A model generated the notes under the pieces. The model was not told the origin of the DNA. It did no database searches and saw only the letters and a list, made by a program, of their open reading frames with translations. Positions 1 through 9,380 of a stretch of 64,000 bases of DNA are shown here, piece after piece; within the stretch, counting starts at the first letter, position 1, and every line of letters starts with the position of its first letter. Source of the stretch: Flexifilum sp963727545 (GTDB taxonomy: Bacteria; Chloroflexota; Anaerolineae; Aggregatilineales; Phototrophicaceae); NCBI GenBank assembly GCA_963727545.1, contig CAVSGS010000029.1:62001-126000 (forward strand). The letters are read 5' to 3'. Position numbers and translations under genes: made by a program.

Positions 1-1
1 G

Positions 2-3000
2 AAGCGCAACCAAGAGAACGAAGATCGCAAGCAAAACAGCTATACCGAAGTGCTCGCCCAGCTTGAAGCGAATATGGCGGCGGCTCACGAGCGCCAGCAG
101 GATTTTTACAACCACAACTCGCCGCCGCCGGACTCGATCCTACAGATGGCGCAGAGTCGCAGCCCGCGGTTGTGGGAACGCCGGATCGAGGACGCCGATT
201 TCGGGTCTGTACGCTTAGGAATCGGCGACGTGCCTTCGCACATGGTCTTCAATCCACCGGACAATAACGTCAACACGGATGCGCCGCAAATGAGCAAAGC
301 GCTCAGGCTGGCGCGAGATTACGTGAACGTCCACAACGTACCGATCACTATTTCCTTGCGCGAGCAGCACGCGATCGGCTTGACCGGTTCGTCGGAGATC
401 GTGCGCAATTTCGTGCGGGCGATGGTCGTCGATCTGACCGGCTTGCATTCGCCCAACGATCTGCGTCTGTATATCGTCGGCACGCCTGAATCAAAGCCGG
501 AATGGTCGGGCTTGGGCTGGCTGCCGCATTCCGGTTTCTCGCGCCAGTCCGAACGATCGGAAAATCAGCAGTTTTGCTTTGAAACCAGCCAAATGCCGGG
601 GTTTTGGGGATTCCTGCAAACCGAACTGGAACGACGGCAGACGCAAATCGAGAGCGAGCAGACTAGCCGCGATGCGCTGCCGCTGCTGGTCGTGATCGTG
701 GACATCTTCACGAAGGCGGAGGTCAATTCGCTCTTCGATCAGGTCGTCGCGGAGACCGCCGTTTCGACCCTCCTCAATTTCGGTCACGATTTGAACACTT
801 GCGTACTGTTTCTGCTGCCCACCGAGGAAGATGTTCCCGGCGAATGTCGGTCACTGATTCGTCTGGTGATGGAACCACAGAAGCAGCTCCCGTTGTTCGC
901 TTATCTAGAAGTCGGCGTTAATTCGCCGCGTTTCAACGGTGTTGCCGATCAGCTCAGTGCGCAGGCTGCCGAAATAAACTTCGCCAAGAAGCTTTCGTCG
1001 TTGGCGATTCGCACCACCTATGGCGCGGATCTGCCGGTATCGCTGTCGCTGCTGGAACTGAATCGCGTCTCGACCGTCGACGAACTCCACATCTGGGAGC
1101 ACTGGCAGCAGAGCGAACAGCCGAGCGATCAAGCGCCGAGCACCTTGCTGGGGATGATGCGCGGCGGTAAACCGCGCGAGATCATTTTCCATACCGAGCG
1201 CGACGGCGTGCACGGTTTGCTCGCCGGAACGACGGGTACTGGCAAAAGCGAACTGTTGATGTCGCTGATTCTGGGGTTGGCGATTCGCTATTCGCCGACG
1301 GCGGTCAATTTTGTACTGGTGGACTACAAGGGTGGCACCGCTTTCGAGGCATTTCGAGCGCTGCCGCATGTCGTGGACGTGATCACGAATTTACACGGAC
1401 AGGCGGGCGTGCGCGCTTTCACGGCGATTCGCGCCGAATTGACCCGTCGCACCGCCTTACTTGCCCAGTCCCGCGCCGACGACATTGGCGTCTACCGCGC
1501 GCGCGGACTGCACCAGCAAGCGCCGCTGCCGTACCTGTTCGTGATCATCGACGAGTTCGCCGAGATGATCAAGGAGCGCCCCGAATTTCGACCACAGCTT
1601 GAAAGTATCGCCCGGTTGGGGCGGGCGCCCGGCGTGCATCTGCTGCTGGCGACGCAGCGACCGAGCGGTCTGGTGAGCGATCAGATCCGCGCCAACACCA
1701 AGTTGAAAATCTGCCTGCGGGTGGAAACGGTTGACGACAGTCGGGAACTGCTCGACCGCGCCGACGCTGCCTTCTTGCCGCCCAACATCGCCGGACGTGC
1801 TTACCTTCAGGTCGGCAAAGATCGCGTCGACTTGATTCAAGTGGCGCGGGCGCGCGCTCCGCACCGGCGTTCACGACAGGACGTCGCCCCGGCAACCGCC
1901 CCGTCGGTGATCTGGACCAAACGCCAGAAACAAAAGACCAATGTCGAGGCAGTTCAATCGCAGTCCAACACGATCGCCTCGACGCTGCTGGATTACATGG
2001 TGCAGCTGGCGAAAGATCGTCGGGTTCCGGTGCAGGTCAAGCCGTGGCACGATCCGCTCCCGGAGCAGCTAGATTTGGGTGATATGGAGTTGAACCCGGC
2101 GGTGAGTGCTTGGTTCAATGGGCGAAATGCGTGGCAAGGTATCGACTGGGCGCACAAATCGAGCATGTGCGCGCCCGTCGGTCTGGTCGATCAGCCGTTG
2201 GAGGCGCAGCAATTTCCGCTCGTGTTCGATTTCAACGTCGGTCACTACATCGTCTTCGGGACGTCAGGATCAGGCAAGACGATGCTTCTACGCACGACCG
2301 TTTTAGCGCTGGCAGCGACCCACTCGCCGGCGGAACTGCAAATCTACGCGCTTGATTTCGGCGGACGCGGACTTTCGGCACTGAAGAATTTTCCTCACAT
2401 TGGCAGCATCATCCTGCTGAGTGAAGAAGAAAAAGTGCGGCGACTGCTCAGGAAGTTATCGGCGGAAATCGAGCAGCGCAAAGCGCTCTTTAGCGCGGCG
2501 CAGGTCAATGATTTGGCGGAATACAACAGCAGCGGCGAGGTGCTGCCCGCTATCCTCTGCTTGCTCGATAACTTCGCCGCCTTCCGCGAGAATTACGCCG
2601 AAGCTGTCGACTTGTTCAACGTCATCGCGCGGGAGGGGCGCGCCTTTGGCGTGCATCTGCTGCTCACGGCGGAACAGGCGAACTCGGTGCCGGGGCGAAC
2701 CGTCAGCTTGTTCAGCGAGCGACTCGCGCTGCAGCTTGCCGATCCCTCGGAATACTCGACGATTGTCGGGCGAACCAGCGCTGAAATCGAAGATATACCC
2801 GGTCGCGGCGTGATGCGCTTCGAGCGGACAGCGTTGGAATTCCAGATCGCGCTGCCCCTTGCGCTGCCGCAATCCGACGATCACAGCCCGCAGTTGGGCG
2901 ACGAGAGCCGGTCGCTGGACGAAGTCGCCGTTCGCATGAGTGCGGCGTGGCAGGGAAAAACGCCCGACGACATCGCCGTGCTCTCCGCTGCGGTTTCGTG

Positions 3001-3787
3001 GCGCAGCTTGCCCGTCCCGCAGCCGAGCCGGGGGATCACAGTCGCGCTCGGCTTGCAAGATTCTGACCTCCAACCGTTTGAAGTCACGCTGACCCGAAAT
3101 CCCCATTTTGCGATCATCGGACCGCCGCTGAGTGGCAAAACGGTCGCTTTGCAGACGTGGGTGATCGCGCTGGCACGCCGCTATACCCCGGAGCAGGTGC
3201 AGATCTGGCTGGTCGATTTTCAGCAGCGCAAGATCGCCGAATACGGCGGCGATCGGCGCTTGTCGGAACTGCCGCACGTGCGGCAGACGGTGGCGGAGGT
3301 CGCGGAGTTAGAAGCGATGATCGCCACGCTTCAGACGAGCCTAGAAGCCCCCGATAAATCGGCGGCGGAGATCTTTGTGCTGATCGACAATTACGACGAT
3401 CTGACACAGGCGGTCATTTCCGCCGGAAAACGCGATCTGTATACGAAGCTGACCAATCTCGGACGGCAGTATAGTTCCGACGGGCTGCATTTCATCGTGG
3501 CGGGATCGCGGAACATCGCCAACATGGGCGACGAGTTTGTCAAGCTGGTGACTGCCCGGCATTTCGGGCTGGGTTTGGACGGCTACGACTCGCCGTTGGC
3601 TCTAGGGGGACGCCTGCGGAGCAGTTCGGCGGAATTCCCGCCCGGACGGGGTTACGTCGTGAACTCTGGTCGAGTTGCCTTGATTCAGGTCGCCACGCCG
3701 CAGGATGAAAACGCCGAACTCGAAAGCTCGCTGGATCGATGGGTAAGAGAAATTACTGAGCCGGAAGCAGTCGAAGCGGCGGAGTGA
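2..3787 (+). CDS. eccC: Type VII secretion EccC/EssC-type ATPase (5' partial)
   Basis: The frame is open from base 2, so the start and the usual two N-terminal membrane segments lie upstream of the window. The first visible residues include the family's 'LWERR..D.DF..VR.G' region that precedes the ATPase domains. Three FtsK/SpoIIIE-like ATPase domains follow, with Walker A motifs GTTGTGKS (near nt 1226), GTSGSGKT (near nt 2258) and GPPLSGKT (near nt 3119). Domain 1 has a full Walker B (VIIDEF). Domains 2 and 3 read LLDNF and LIDNY and so lack the catalytic glutamate, a known EccC pattern in which domain 1 hydrolyses ATP and the others bind substrate or regulate. The protein should be the membrane motor that exports WXG100-like substrates. 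It heads a tight same-strand run with a YukD-FHA protein, a VWA-FHA protein and a PP2C phosphatase, and two candidate substrates follow. The GTG at 50 is only an internal codon. Confidence 0.93.
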   Translation, partial: KRNQENEDRKQNSYTEVLAQLEANMAAAHERQQDFYNHNSPPPDSILQMAQSRSPRLWERRIEDADFGSVRLGIGDVPSHMVFNPPDNNVNTDAPQMSKALRLARDYVNVHNVPITISLREQHAIGLTGSSEIVRNFVRAMVVDLTGLHSPNDLRLYIVGTPESKPEWSGLGWLPHSGFSRQSERSENQQFCFETSQMPGFWGFLQTELERRQTQIESEQTSRDALPLLVVIVDIFTKAEVNSLFDQVVAETAVSTLLNFGHDLNTCVLFLLPTEEDVPGECRSLIRLVMEPQKQLPLFAYLEVGVNSPRFNGVADQLSAQAAEINFAKKLSSLAIRTTYGADLPVSLSLLELNRVSTVDELHIWEHWQQSEQPSDQAPSTLLGMMRGGKPREIIFHTERDGVHGLLAGTTGTGKSELLMSLILGLAIRYSPTAVNFVLVDYKGGTAFEAFRALPHVVDVITNLHGQAGVRAFTAIRAELTRRTALLAQSRADDIGVYRARGLHQQAPLPYLFVIIDEFAEMIKERPEFRPQLESIARLGRAPGVHLLLATQRPSGLVSDQIRANTKLKICLRVETVDDSRELLDRADAAFLPPNIAGRAYLQVGKDRVDLIQVARARAPHRRSRQDVAPATAPSVIWTKRQKQKTNVEAVQSQSNTIASTLLDYMVQLAKDRRVPVQVKPWHDPLPEQLDLGDMELNPAVSAWFNGRNAWQGIDWAHKSSMCAPVGLVDQPLEAQQFPLVFDFNVGHYIVFGTSGSGKTMLLRTTVLALAATHSPAELQIYALDFGGRGLSALKNFPHIGSIILLSEEEKVRRLLRKLSAEIEQRKALFSAAQVNDLAEYNSSGEVLPAILCLLDNFAAFRENYAEAVDLFNVIAREGRAFGVHLLLTAEQANSVPGRTVSLFSERLALQLADPSEYSTIVGRTSAEIEDIPGRGVMRFERTALEFQIALPLALPQSDDHSPQLGDESRSLDEVAVRMSAAWQGKTPDDIAVLSAAVSWRSLPVPQPSRGITVALGLQDSDLQPFEVTLTRNPHFAIIGPPLSGKTVALQTWVIALARRYTPEQVQIWLVDFQQRKIAEYGGDRRLSELPHVRQTVAEVAELEAMIATLQTSLEAPDKSAAEIFVLIDNYDDLTQAVISAGKRDLYTKLTNLGRQYSSDGLHFIVAGSRNIANMGDEFVKLVTARHFGLGLDGYDSPLALGGRLRSSSAEFPPGRGYVVNSGRVALIQVATPQDENAELESSLDRWVREITEPEAVEAAE

Positions 3788-3822
3788 CGAAGTAAGCGGC
3801 ATTACTGTTCGGGGGGAAGGCT

Positions 3823-4437
3823 ATGCATGTCACCGTGGTGTCGGAGTTATTTGGAGCTGATGCCGATCAACCCGCCATCGTCAGCGATCAGCTTACGGTT
3901 GGCGAGCTGCTCCGCGAAATTCAACTGGAGTTTGAACTGCCGTCGGCAGATTATCAACTGCGGTTGGCGCGCACCGGCGCGACCTTGCTCGCCGATCAGA
4001 CGCTGATGGCGCAGGCGGTGCAGCCGGACGATCAACTGCTGCTGCAAGTCGCTGATGGCGCAGCGTCCCCGGCACCGGCAGCCGCGCCGCTGCTCGACGT
4101 CAATTTGATTTATGCGCTGCTGCGCGCCGCTGGGGGGCAGGAGTTCCCGATCATCCGTTCCTTGACGGTCATCGGGCGTCCGAATCGCCAGCGTTCGATC
4201 TCGCCTGACATCGATCTGAGCGATCTCGATCCCGAATTGACGGTTTCGCGCCCGCACGCCCACATCATCCGTGAGGCGGCGGCGTATTTCGTGGTTAGTC
4301 AGAAGCCGGACAACCCGGTGATTCTCAATGACGCGCCCGTCCCAGCCGGCGATCGCCAGCCCTTGCACGATGGTGATTGGCTGCGCTTGGGGAACGTCAA
4401 GCTTCAGTTTGTCCTGCGTATGCCTGCTAATCGATGA
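3823..4437 (+). CDS. YukD/EsaB-like ubiquitin-fold domain fused to FHA domain
   Basis: A 204-residue cytoplasmic protein. Residues 1 to about 80 have the spacing of a ubiquitin-like beta-grasp fold (MHVTVV at the start, then TVGELL, then LRLARTG and DDQLLLQ), matching the YukD/EsaB small proteins of Gram-positive T7SS loci. After a short Ala/Pro linker, residues about 95-204 form an FHA phosphothreonine-binding domain, with an IGR-type strand, the SRPHAHI phosphopeptide-binding motif and a C-terminal LRLGNVKLQF strand. It starts 35 bases after the ATPase gene with a strong Shine-Dalgarno (GGGGGGAAGG) just upstream of the ATG. Inference: it links phosphorylation state to the secretion ATPase. 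The YukD assignment rests on fold-like pattern and context and is weaker than the FHA call. Confidence 0.82.
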   Translation: MHVTVVSELFGADADQPAIVSDQLTVGELLREIQLEFELPSADYQLRLARTGATLLADQTLMAQAVQPDDQLLLQVADGAASPAPAAAPLLDVNLIYALLRAAGGQEFPIIRSLTVIGRPNRQRSISPDIDLSDLDPELTVSRPHAHIIREAAAYFVVSQKPDNPVILNDAPVPAGDRQPLHDGDWLRLGNVKLQFVLRMPANR

Positions 4438-4469
4438 TTCCCTTATGCACGATGAAGTGAGTTGACCTC

Positions 4470-7424
4470 ATGCCCAATCGGATTTTTCTCCTCTTTGCCG
4501 CTATCTTGATGGCATTGTCCGTGCAAATTTCCTTCGCTCAAGGCAGCGCGCGCGTGCTCATCAATTATCCTGAGCTTGCCGACTCCGGTGGCGATCAAGC
4601 GCCGACACTTGGTTTGTACTTTAACCTGCTTGACGGTGACGGTCACCCACTCACGAACGCGGCTCCGCGCAGCGCAACCATCATTCTGGACGACGGCAAT
4701 CGCTACAACGCCAGCATCACCCGCCCGGATACGCCTTTCTTCATCGTCTTGGCGCTCGATGCCAGCGGCAGCATGGGCGGCGTTTCCACTGCCATGCAGA
4801 GCGCGGCGGTCAATTTGGTGCAGAACGCCCCCGCTGAAGTCAGTTTTCGGGTGATTCGGTTCAACGACGCGATCGACGAGAGCCTGATGAGCGGGTTTAC
4901 GACCGACCGCAGCGCGACGATCAACGCCATTGCTGAAGTCAACGCCGTCCCGAATGCGGGCACTTGTCTGTTTGACGTGGCATATCGATCCGTGCAGATT
5001 TTGTCGAATGCGCCTGCCGGACGTCGCGCGTTGATCCTTTTCACCGATGGGGTCGATCAAGTATTGAGTGGCGAGCGCTGCAGCCAACATTCATCCGAAG
5101 ACGTTATCTCCGCCGCGAATCAGCCGAACGCCCGCGTGCCGATCCATACTATCGGGCTGCGCGGCGGGCAGCCGGTTGACGAAGTGGGCTTGCAAGCCCT
5201 CTCGCAATCGACCGGTGGGGTATCGGTCGTCGGTAATCAAGCCCAACTCGGTGAGCTGTTCAGCATCGTCGCCAATTCGGTGCAGGCGCAGTGGTTGGCG
5301 AGCAGCCCGATCTACCCGCAGCAGGGCGTCCGGTCGGCGACCTTGATCGTATCGCTGGCGAACAACCTGCTGGTGCAGCCGGATGCGGTCATTTTCAACG
5401 CTCCCCGCGCGGTTGCTGTGCCGGTGAATCTGCCCGCGGCGGAGCAATCCGCGTCGAACATCACGACCAGTCCGTCACCGGGACAAATCCGAATTGATTC
5501 GGTGCAAGCGGACGCCGACGGTCAGAACATCGCTGCGCGCGTGACCGTCGATCCGTCGATGCCGGCTGCCGAGTATCGTTTCAACCTCGTGAATGCCCGT
5601 ACCAATCTGTTGATCGGTGAGTATCCGTTCGTCGCGCCGCTCCCGAACCCGGTCATGATCCCGGCGGGCAACCTGCCCAATGGCGATTACGTGCTTTCGA
5701 TCAGCGCTTTTGCGGCGGATGGACGGTTTATCGCTCACTCGGACGATCAGCGCTTCACGATCGCCTTCCCGACCGCGACGCCATCGCCGACCAACACGCC
5801 CGAACCGCCGGTCGTCATACTGGAAAGTATCGCTTACGACGCCGATCAGGATCTCGTCAGCCTGCACGTCAGCTATGCGGCGACGGCATCGGTCGGCAGC
5901 GTGCGGGTGGAATTGTTCAACCGGCAGACGAATCTGCTGGTGGGCACGTATACCTTTAGCCCGGAAGCCGTGCTCCAAGTTGGCGCGGATGGACTGCCCG
6001 GCGGCAATTACACGGTCGTCCTCGCGGCACAGGACAACACTGGACAGGTGCTGAGTCAGGTGACCAAAGATTTCAGCTTCACGCCGAGTACGCCGACGCC
6101 AAGGGCATCCGTTGGCATGATTAATAGTGTATCGTTTGATGCGCAGACCGGAGAAATCGTCGTCAATTTGAGCCTGCCGCCGGACAACTCGATTGCGAAC
6201 TTGCGCGCCAACCTGATCGACAATCGCAGCGGCTTACAAGTCGGCACGTTCAGTTTCACGTCGCAGCCGGAACTCCGCATGAATGCGCGGAATGTTGCCT
6301 CAGGCGATTACCGGCTGGAAATTGTGGCGGAAGATGTCACCGGGCAAACGCTGAATCGAGAATCCTATACCTTTGCCGTGCCCACGGCGACGCCGACCAT
6401 GACGTTCACGCCGACGGCGACCGTCACCGCGACAGAGACACCCGTTGCCGCGATTATCATCATCGATGCGGCGGAACTGAACGACGACCGTACTGAGGTT
6501 TTGCTCCACGTTCTGGTGGAAAACCCCCAGTTGATCACCACTTACGAGTTGTCGGTATTTGACGAGAATACCGGCTTGCGGGTAACCAACTTTGGCGTTG
6601 CGCCGGTGAATAACGAGGTGCGCCTCCCGCTGGATGACATCGCCAACGGGCGCTATCGGATTGAGTTGGTTGGTCACGACAGCGCCCAGCGGACGGTGGC
6701 GCAAGTCTCGCGCGTGATCGTCATCGATTTGCCAGCAGCAACGCCGACCTTTACTCCGACCGCCATCCCTGAGGGGATCGCTGCGGATTCGCCGTCGGGA
6801 CCCGACAGTCGCCTGATCCCGCTCATTGTGATCGGTGTCATCAGTCTAGTGCTCGTGGGGATTCTGATTTTGATCGTGCGGCGTTCGCGCAAGCCTAAAG
6901 CCACCGGTGATTCAGGCTTCGCTGAGGGACTTACCGGAATCTTTGAGGCTGCCGCCGCGCCGGTCGCTTATACGCCGGTCGAGCCGTCCGACGATCCCTA
7001 CAGCACCAGCGCGCAGCCGATCCAAGATCCGGGGCTGACCTCCGCCGTCCCGATCATGAAGCCACCAGCGTCGAAGCTGACCGTCCGCGATTCGCGCGAT
7101 CAGGATCAGGTCGGTCAGGTGTTCCCGATCAGCAAGACGCCGTTCGTGATCGGTCGCTTTGATCCGAGCACCGGCAAGGGCTGCGACCTCAATTTCGACA
7201 AGGACAACAACGTCTCGCGCCGGCACGCCGAAATTCGTTACGCGAACGGTGAGTTCTTGATCACGGATATTGGCAGCAATCACGGGACGGAAGTCGATGG
7301 CATGACGATCGCACAGCACGCGCCGGTTCCCTTGAATAATGGCAGCACGATCGTGCTCGGCAAGACGACCGTGCTCGGCTTTGAAACTGAATACGATGCT
7401 GACCAGACCCGGCTCAAGAACTGA
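4470..7424 (+). CDS. Membrane-anchored VWA domain protein with cytoplasmic FHA domain
   Basis: A 984-residue protein. An N-terminal signal peptide (residues 1 to about 23, ending SFAQ) is followed by a von Willebrand A domain at about 90-280. The metal-ion-dependent adhesion site is visible as LDASGSMGG, with a Thr in GTCLFD and an Asp in LFTDGVD. Residues about 340-760 hold at least four repeated Ig-like units (each ending near GDYVL, GNYTV, GDYRL or GRYRI), separated by Thr/Pro-rich linkers. One membrane span (about 785-806, IGVISLVLVGILILIV) leads to a cytoplasmic tail with a C-terminal FHA domain (IGRF, NNVSRRHAEI, GSNHGTEVDG). The layout suggests an outside ligand or assembly sensor coupled to inside phosphothreonine recognition. 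The gene starts 32 bases after the YukD-FHA gene and ends 12 bases before the phosphatase gene. Confidence 0.9.
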   Translation: MPNRIFLLFAAILMALSVQISFAQGSARVLINYPELADSGGDQAPTLGLYFNLLDGDGHPLTNAAPRSATIILDDGNRYNASITRPDTPFFIVLALDASGSMGGVSTAMQSAAVNLVQNAPAEVSFRVIRFNDAIDESLMSGFTTDRSATINAIAEVNAVPNAGTCLFDVAYRSVQILSNAPAGRRALILFTDGVDQVLSGERCSQHSSEDVISAANQPNARVPIHTIGLRGGQPVDEVGLQALSQSTGGVSVVGNQAQLGELFSIVANSVQAQWLASSPIYPQQGVRSATLIVSLANNLLVQPDAVIFNAPRAVAVPVNLPAAEQSASNITTSPSPGQIRIDSVQADADGQNIAARVTVDPSMPAAEYRFNLVNARTNLLIGEYPFVAPLPNPVMIPAGNLPNGDYVLSISAFAADGRFIAHSDDQRFTIAFPTATPSPTNTPEPPVVILESIAYDADQDLVSLHVSYAATASVGSVRVELFNRQTNLLVGTYTFSPEAVLQVGADGLPGGNYTVVLAAQDNTGQVLSQVTKDFSFTPSTPTPRASVGMINSVSFDAQTGEIVVNLSLPPDNSIANLRANLIDNRSGLQVGTFSFTSQPELRMNARNVASGDYRLEIVAEDVTGQTLNRESYTFAVPTATPTMTFTPTATVTATETPVAAIIIIDAAELNDDRTEVLLHVLVENPQLITTYELSVFDENTGLRVTNFGVAPVNNEVRLPLDDIANGRYRIELVGHDSAQRTVAQVSRVIVIDLPAATPTFTPTAIPEGIAADSPSGPDSRLIPLIVIGVISLVLVGILILIVRRSRKPKATGDSGFAEGLTGIFEAAAAPVAYTPVEPSDDPYSTSAQPIQDPGLTSAVPIMKPPASKLTVRDSRDQDQVGQVFPISKTPFVIGRFDPSTGKGCDLNFDKDNNVSRRHAEIRYANGEFLITDIGSNHGTEVDGMTIAQHAPVPLNNGSTIVLGKTTVLGFETEYDADQTRLKN

Positions 7425-7436
7425 GATAGGCGGCGC

Positions 7437-9344
7437 ATGTCCAACATTCTAAGCGACCTCGATTATGCGGGACTAACCGACATCGGTCTGGAACGTCCGC
7501 GCAATGAAGACTACCTGACGATTTTAGTGCCGCCGGACGGCGCGCCTCAGTTTGCCGCCGGGGCTTTGTTCATCGTCGCCGATGGCATGGGAGGCTTTGG
7601 CGGTGGCGAGGTCGCCAGCCGCTCGGCGACGGAGGAACTCGTGCGGCGCTTCTACGCCCCGGAGCGCGCGGGCGAGGACCGTGTTACCCGGCTGCAAAGC
7701 GCGGTCGAAGCTGCGAACGTCTACGTGCGTAATCGCGCGGGCGAGATCGGACTGCCGGTGATCGGTTCGACGCTGGCGGGCGTGGCGGTGGATGCCACCG
7801 GCGAGGCGATCGTCTTCAACGTGGGCGACAGCCGCGTCTATCGCCTGCGAGGGAGCGCCATCGAGCGCTTGAGCCGGGATCAAAGTGTGATGGAGGACCT
7901 CCGCGCGAGTGGTCGCGCCTCGGAAGACGACGAACGATCGGACAATAATCTGACTGCGTTCGTCGGGCAATCAACCCTGCTGACGGCGGTAGTCCGGCGC
8001 GTCACGCTGCAAAAAGGCGACATCCTCATTCTATGCACGGATGGAGTCTGGGAGAAGCTGGAGAACGCCCAGCTTGTGGACGCCGTCAAAGACGTCGGGG
8101 CGAAGACTGCCGCCCAACGCCTGATCAGCCGCGCGCGCCAGAGTAAACGCGGCGGCAAGTCGGATAACCTGACCGCGCTCGTCATCCGTTACGGCGCGCC
8201 CGCCCGCTCGCGCCGGTTCTGGGCGGCGGCGGTTGTGGTCGGTCTCGTGGTCGTGATTTTGGCGGGGATTTTGCTCACGCGATTTTCGGCGGCGGAGAAT
8301 GCCGCTACCCCAACGCCGACGACGGAAGCCGCGCCGACGGAGATCATCGCCACGCTGACGGCGCTCCCGACTGCCGCGGAAGCCGAGACCAGCGCCGTCA
8401 GCATTATGCTCGAACCAACTGAAACCGATACACCGTCGCCCACCTCGACGCCGACCGCGACGTTCACGCCCACCAGCACGGCGACACCTTCGCCGATCGC
8501 TTCACTGACGGCAGCGCCAACGCTTCCGCCCTCCGAGACGGCAGCCCCGGCGATTCGGGCGACGCTGCCGCCGACGGCGACCTTCACCTCAACTGCGATT
8601 CCGGCGACGCTGACTGCTACGCCAAGCCCAAGTCCTACGCCCTCGCCGATCCCGGTCGTGCTCAGCACGAATACACTCGCAGCGACGGCGACGGCTTTGC
8701 CCACCGTGACGCCCTCGCTTACTCCAACAATGATGACCACGCTGAGCGATGATGCGCTGACTTTGCTGGCTCCGCTTTCGGTAAATCCAACTCAATCGGC
8801 GCCGACCGGGGAAGCACCGCCTAATGTGACCAGCGATGAGGCGATCATTGCGCAGGGCAAGCTGAGAGCCGCTCGTCAGTATGGCGTCGTTTTGCCCAAA
8901 GATACCGTAATCTGTACGCTGGCTGGCGGTTATCCGATCCCGTACTTCCTCGCCGAGAACAGTACGGTCGAGATCACGCGCGAGCAAGGCTCATGCGCCG
9001 CGCTGGGGTCGGGAGTTTGGTGGAGCGCACACGTACCTCTGCCGACGTACTTTACAGGGGCATTTGTGCGCGCGGAAGATGTCGCCAAGGCTGCCCCGCC
9101 AATGCCGGTGCTGATCGTTTTGGTGCACTCGCTGCCGGTCGCTGGCTCTGCCGCGCTACCACGCGGCGCGATTGTGCCGATCGTCGGGAAAAGTCCGGCA
9201 GGCGATCAAATTCAGATTCAGCCACCGAATAGCAGCATCCCGCTCTGGGTCATCAATAGTGCCGATCAGGGCTTTGTCTGGGGCGACCTCAACTCGGTTC
9301 CGGTCCTCAATGAAACAGTACCGCTCAATTCGCCGAACTCGTAA
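7437..9344 (+). CDS. PP2C-family Ser/Thr protein phosphatase with transmembrane and outside domain
   Basis: A 635-residue protein. Residues 1-250 form a complete PP2C (PPM) phosphatase with the metal-binding motifs RNEDYL, VADGMGG, GSTLAG, NVGDSRVYRL, CTDGVWE and KSDNLTALV, so it should be an active Mn/Mg-dependent phosphatase. A membrane helix (about 258-282) follows. The rest is outside: a long Thr/Pro-rich linker (about 290-440) and a C-terminal domain of roughly 180 residues containing two Cys (VICTLAGGYPI and GSCAALG) that I do not recognise, although its style resembles SH3-like domains of this phylum. Its likely role is to reverse the threonine phosphorylation read by the two FHA proteins upstream. 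No Ser/Thr kinase gene is visible in the window, so the kinase is either upstream or elsewhere. Confidence 0.92.
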   Translation: MSNILSDLDYAGLTDIGLERPRNEDYLTILVPPDGAPQFAAGALFIVADGMGGFGGGEVASRSATEELVRRFYAPERAGEDRVTRLQSAVEAANVYVRNRAGEIGLPVIGSTLAGVAVDATGEAIVFNVGDSRVYRLRGSAIERLSRDQSVMEDLRASGRASEDDERSDNNLTAFVGQSTLLTAVVRRVTLQKGDILILCTDGVWEKLENAQLVDAVKDVGAKTAAQRLISRARQSKRGGKSDNLTALVIRYGAPARSRRFWAAAVVVGLVVVILAGILLTRFSAAENAATPTPTTEAAPTEIIATLTALPTAAEAETSAVSIMLEPTETDTPSPTSTPTATFTPTSTATPSPIASLTAAPTLPPSETAAPAIRATLPPTATFTSTAIPATLTATPSPSPTPSPIPVVLSTNTLAATATALPTVTPSLTPTMMTTLSDDALTLLAPLSVNPTQSAPTGEAPPNVTSDEAIIAQGKLRAARQYGVVLPKDTVICTLAGGYPIPYFLAENSTVEITREQGSCAALGSGVWWSAHVPLPTYFTGAFVRAEDVAKAAPPMPVLIVLVHSLPVAGSAALPRGAIVPIVGKSPAGDQIQIQPPNSSIPLWVINSADQGFVWGDLNSVPVLNETVPLNSPNS

Positions 9345-9380
9345 ATCACCCGATTTTTCGGGTAAACGGAATCTTTGATC

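Noticed and set aside
8189..8740. Long open frame on the - strand rich in Val, Gly and Ala
   Set aside because: It is the mirror of the Thr/Pro-rich linker of the PP2C protein. Repetitive ACG/CCG codons read backwards avoid stops. No start signal or family resemblance.
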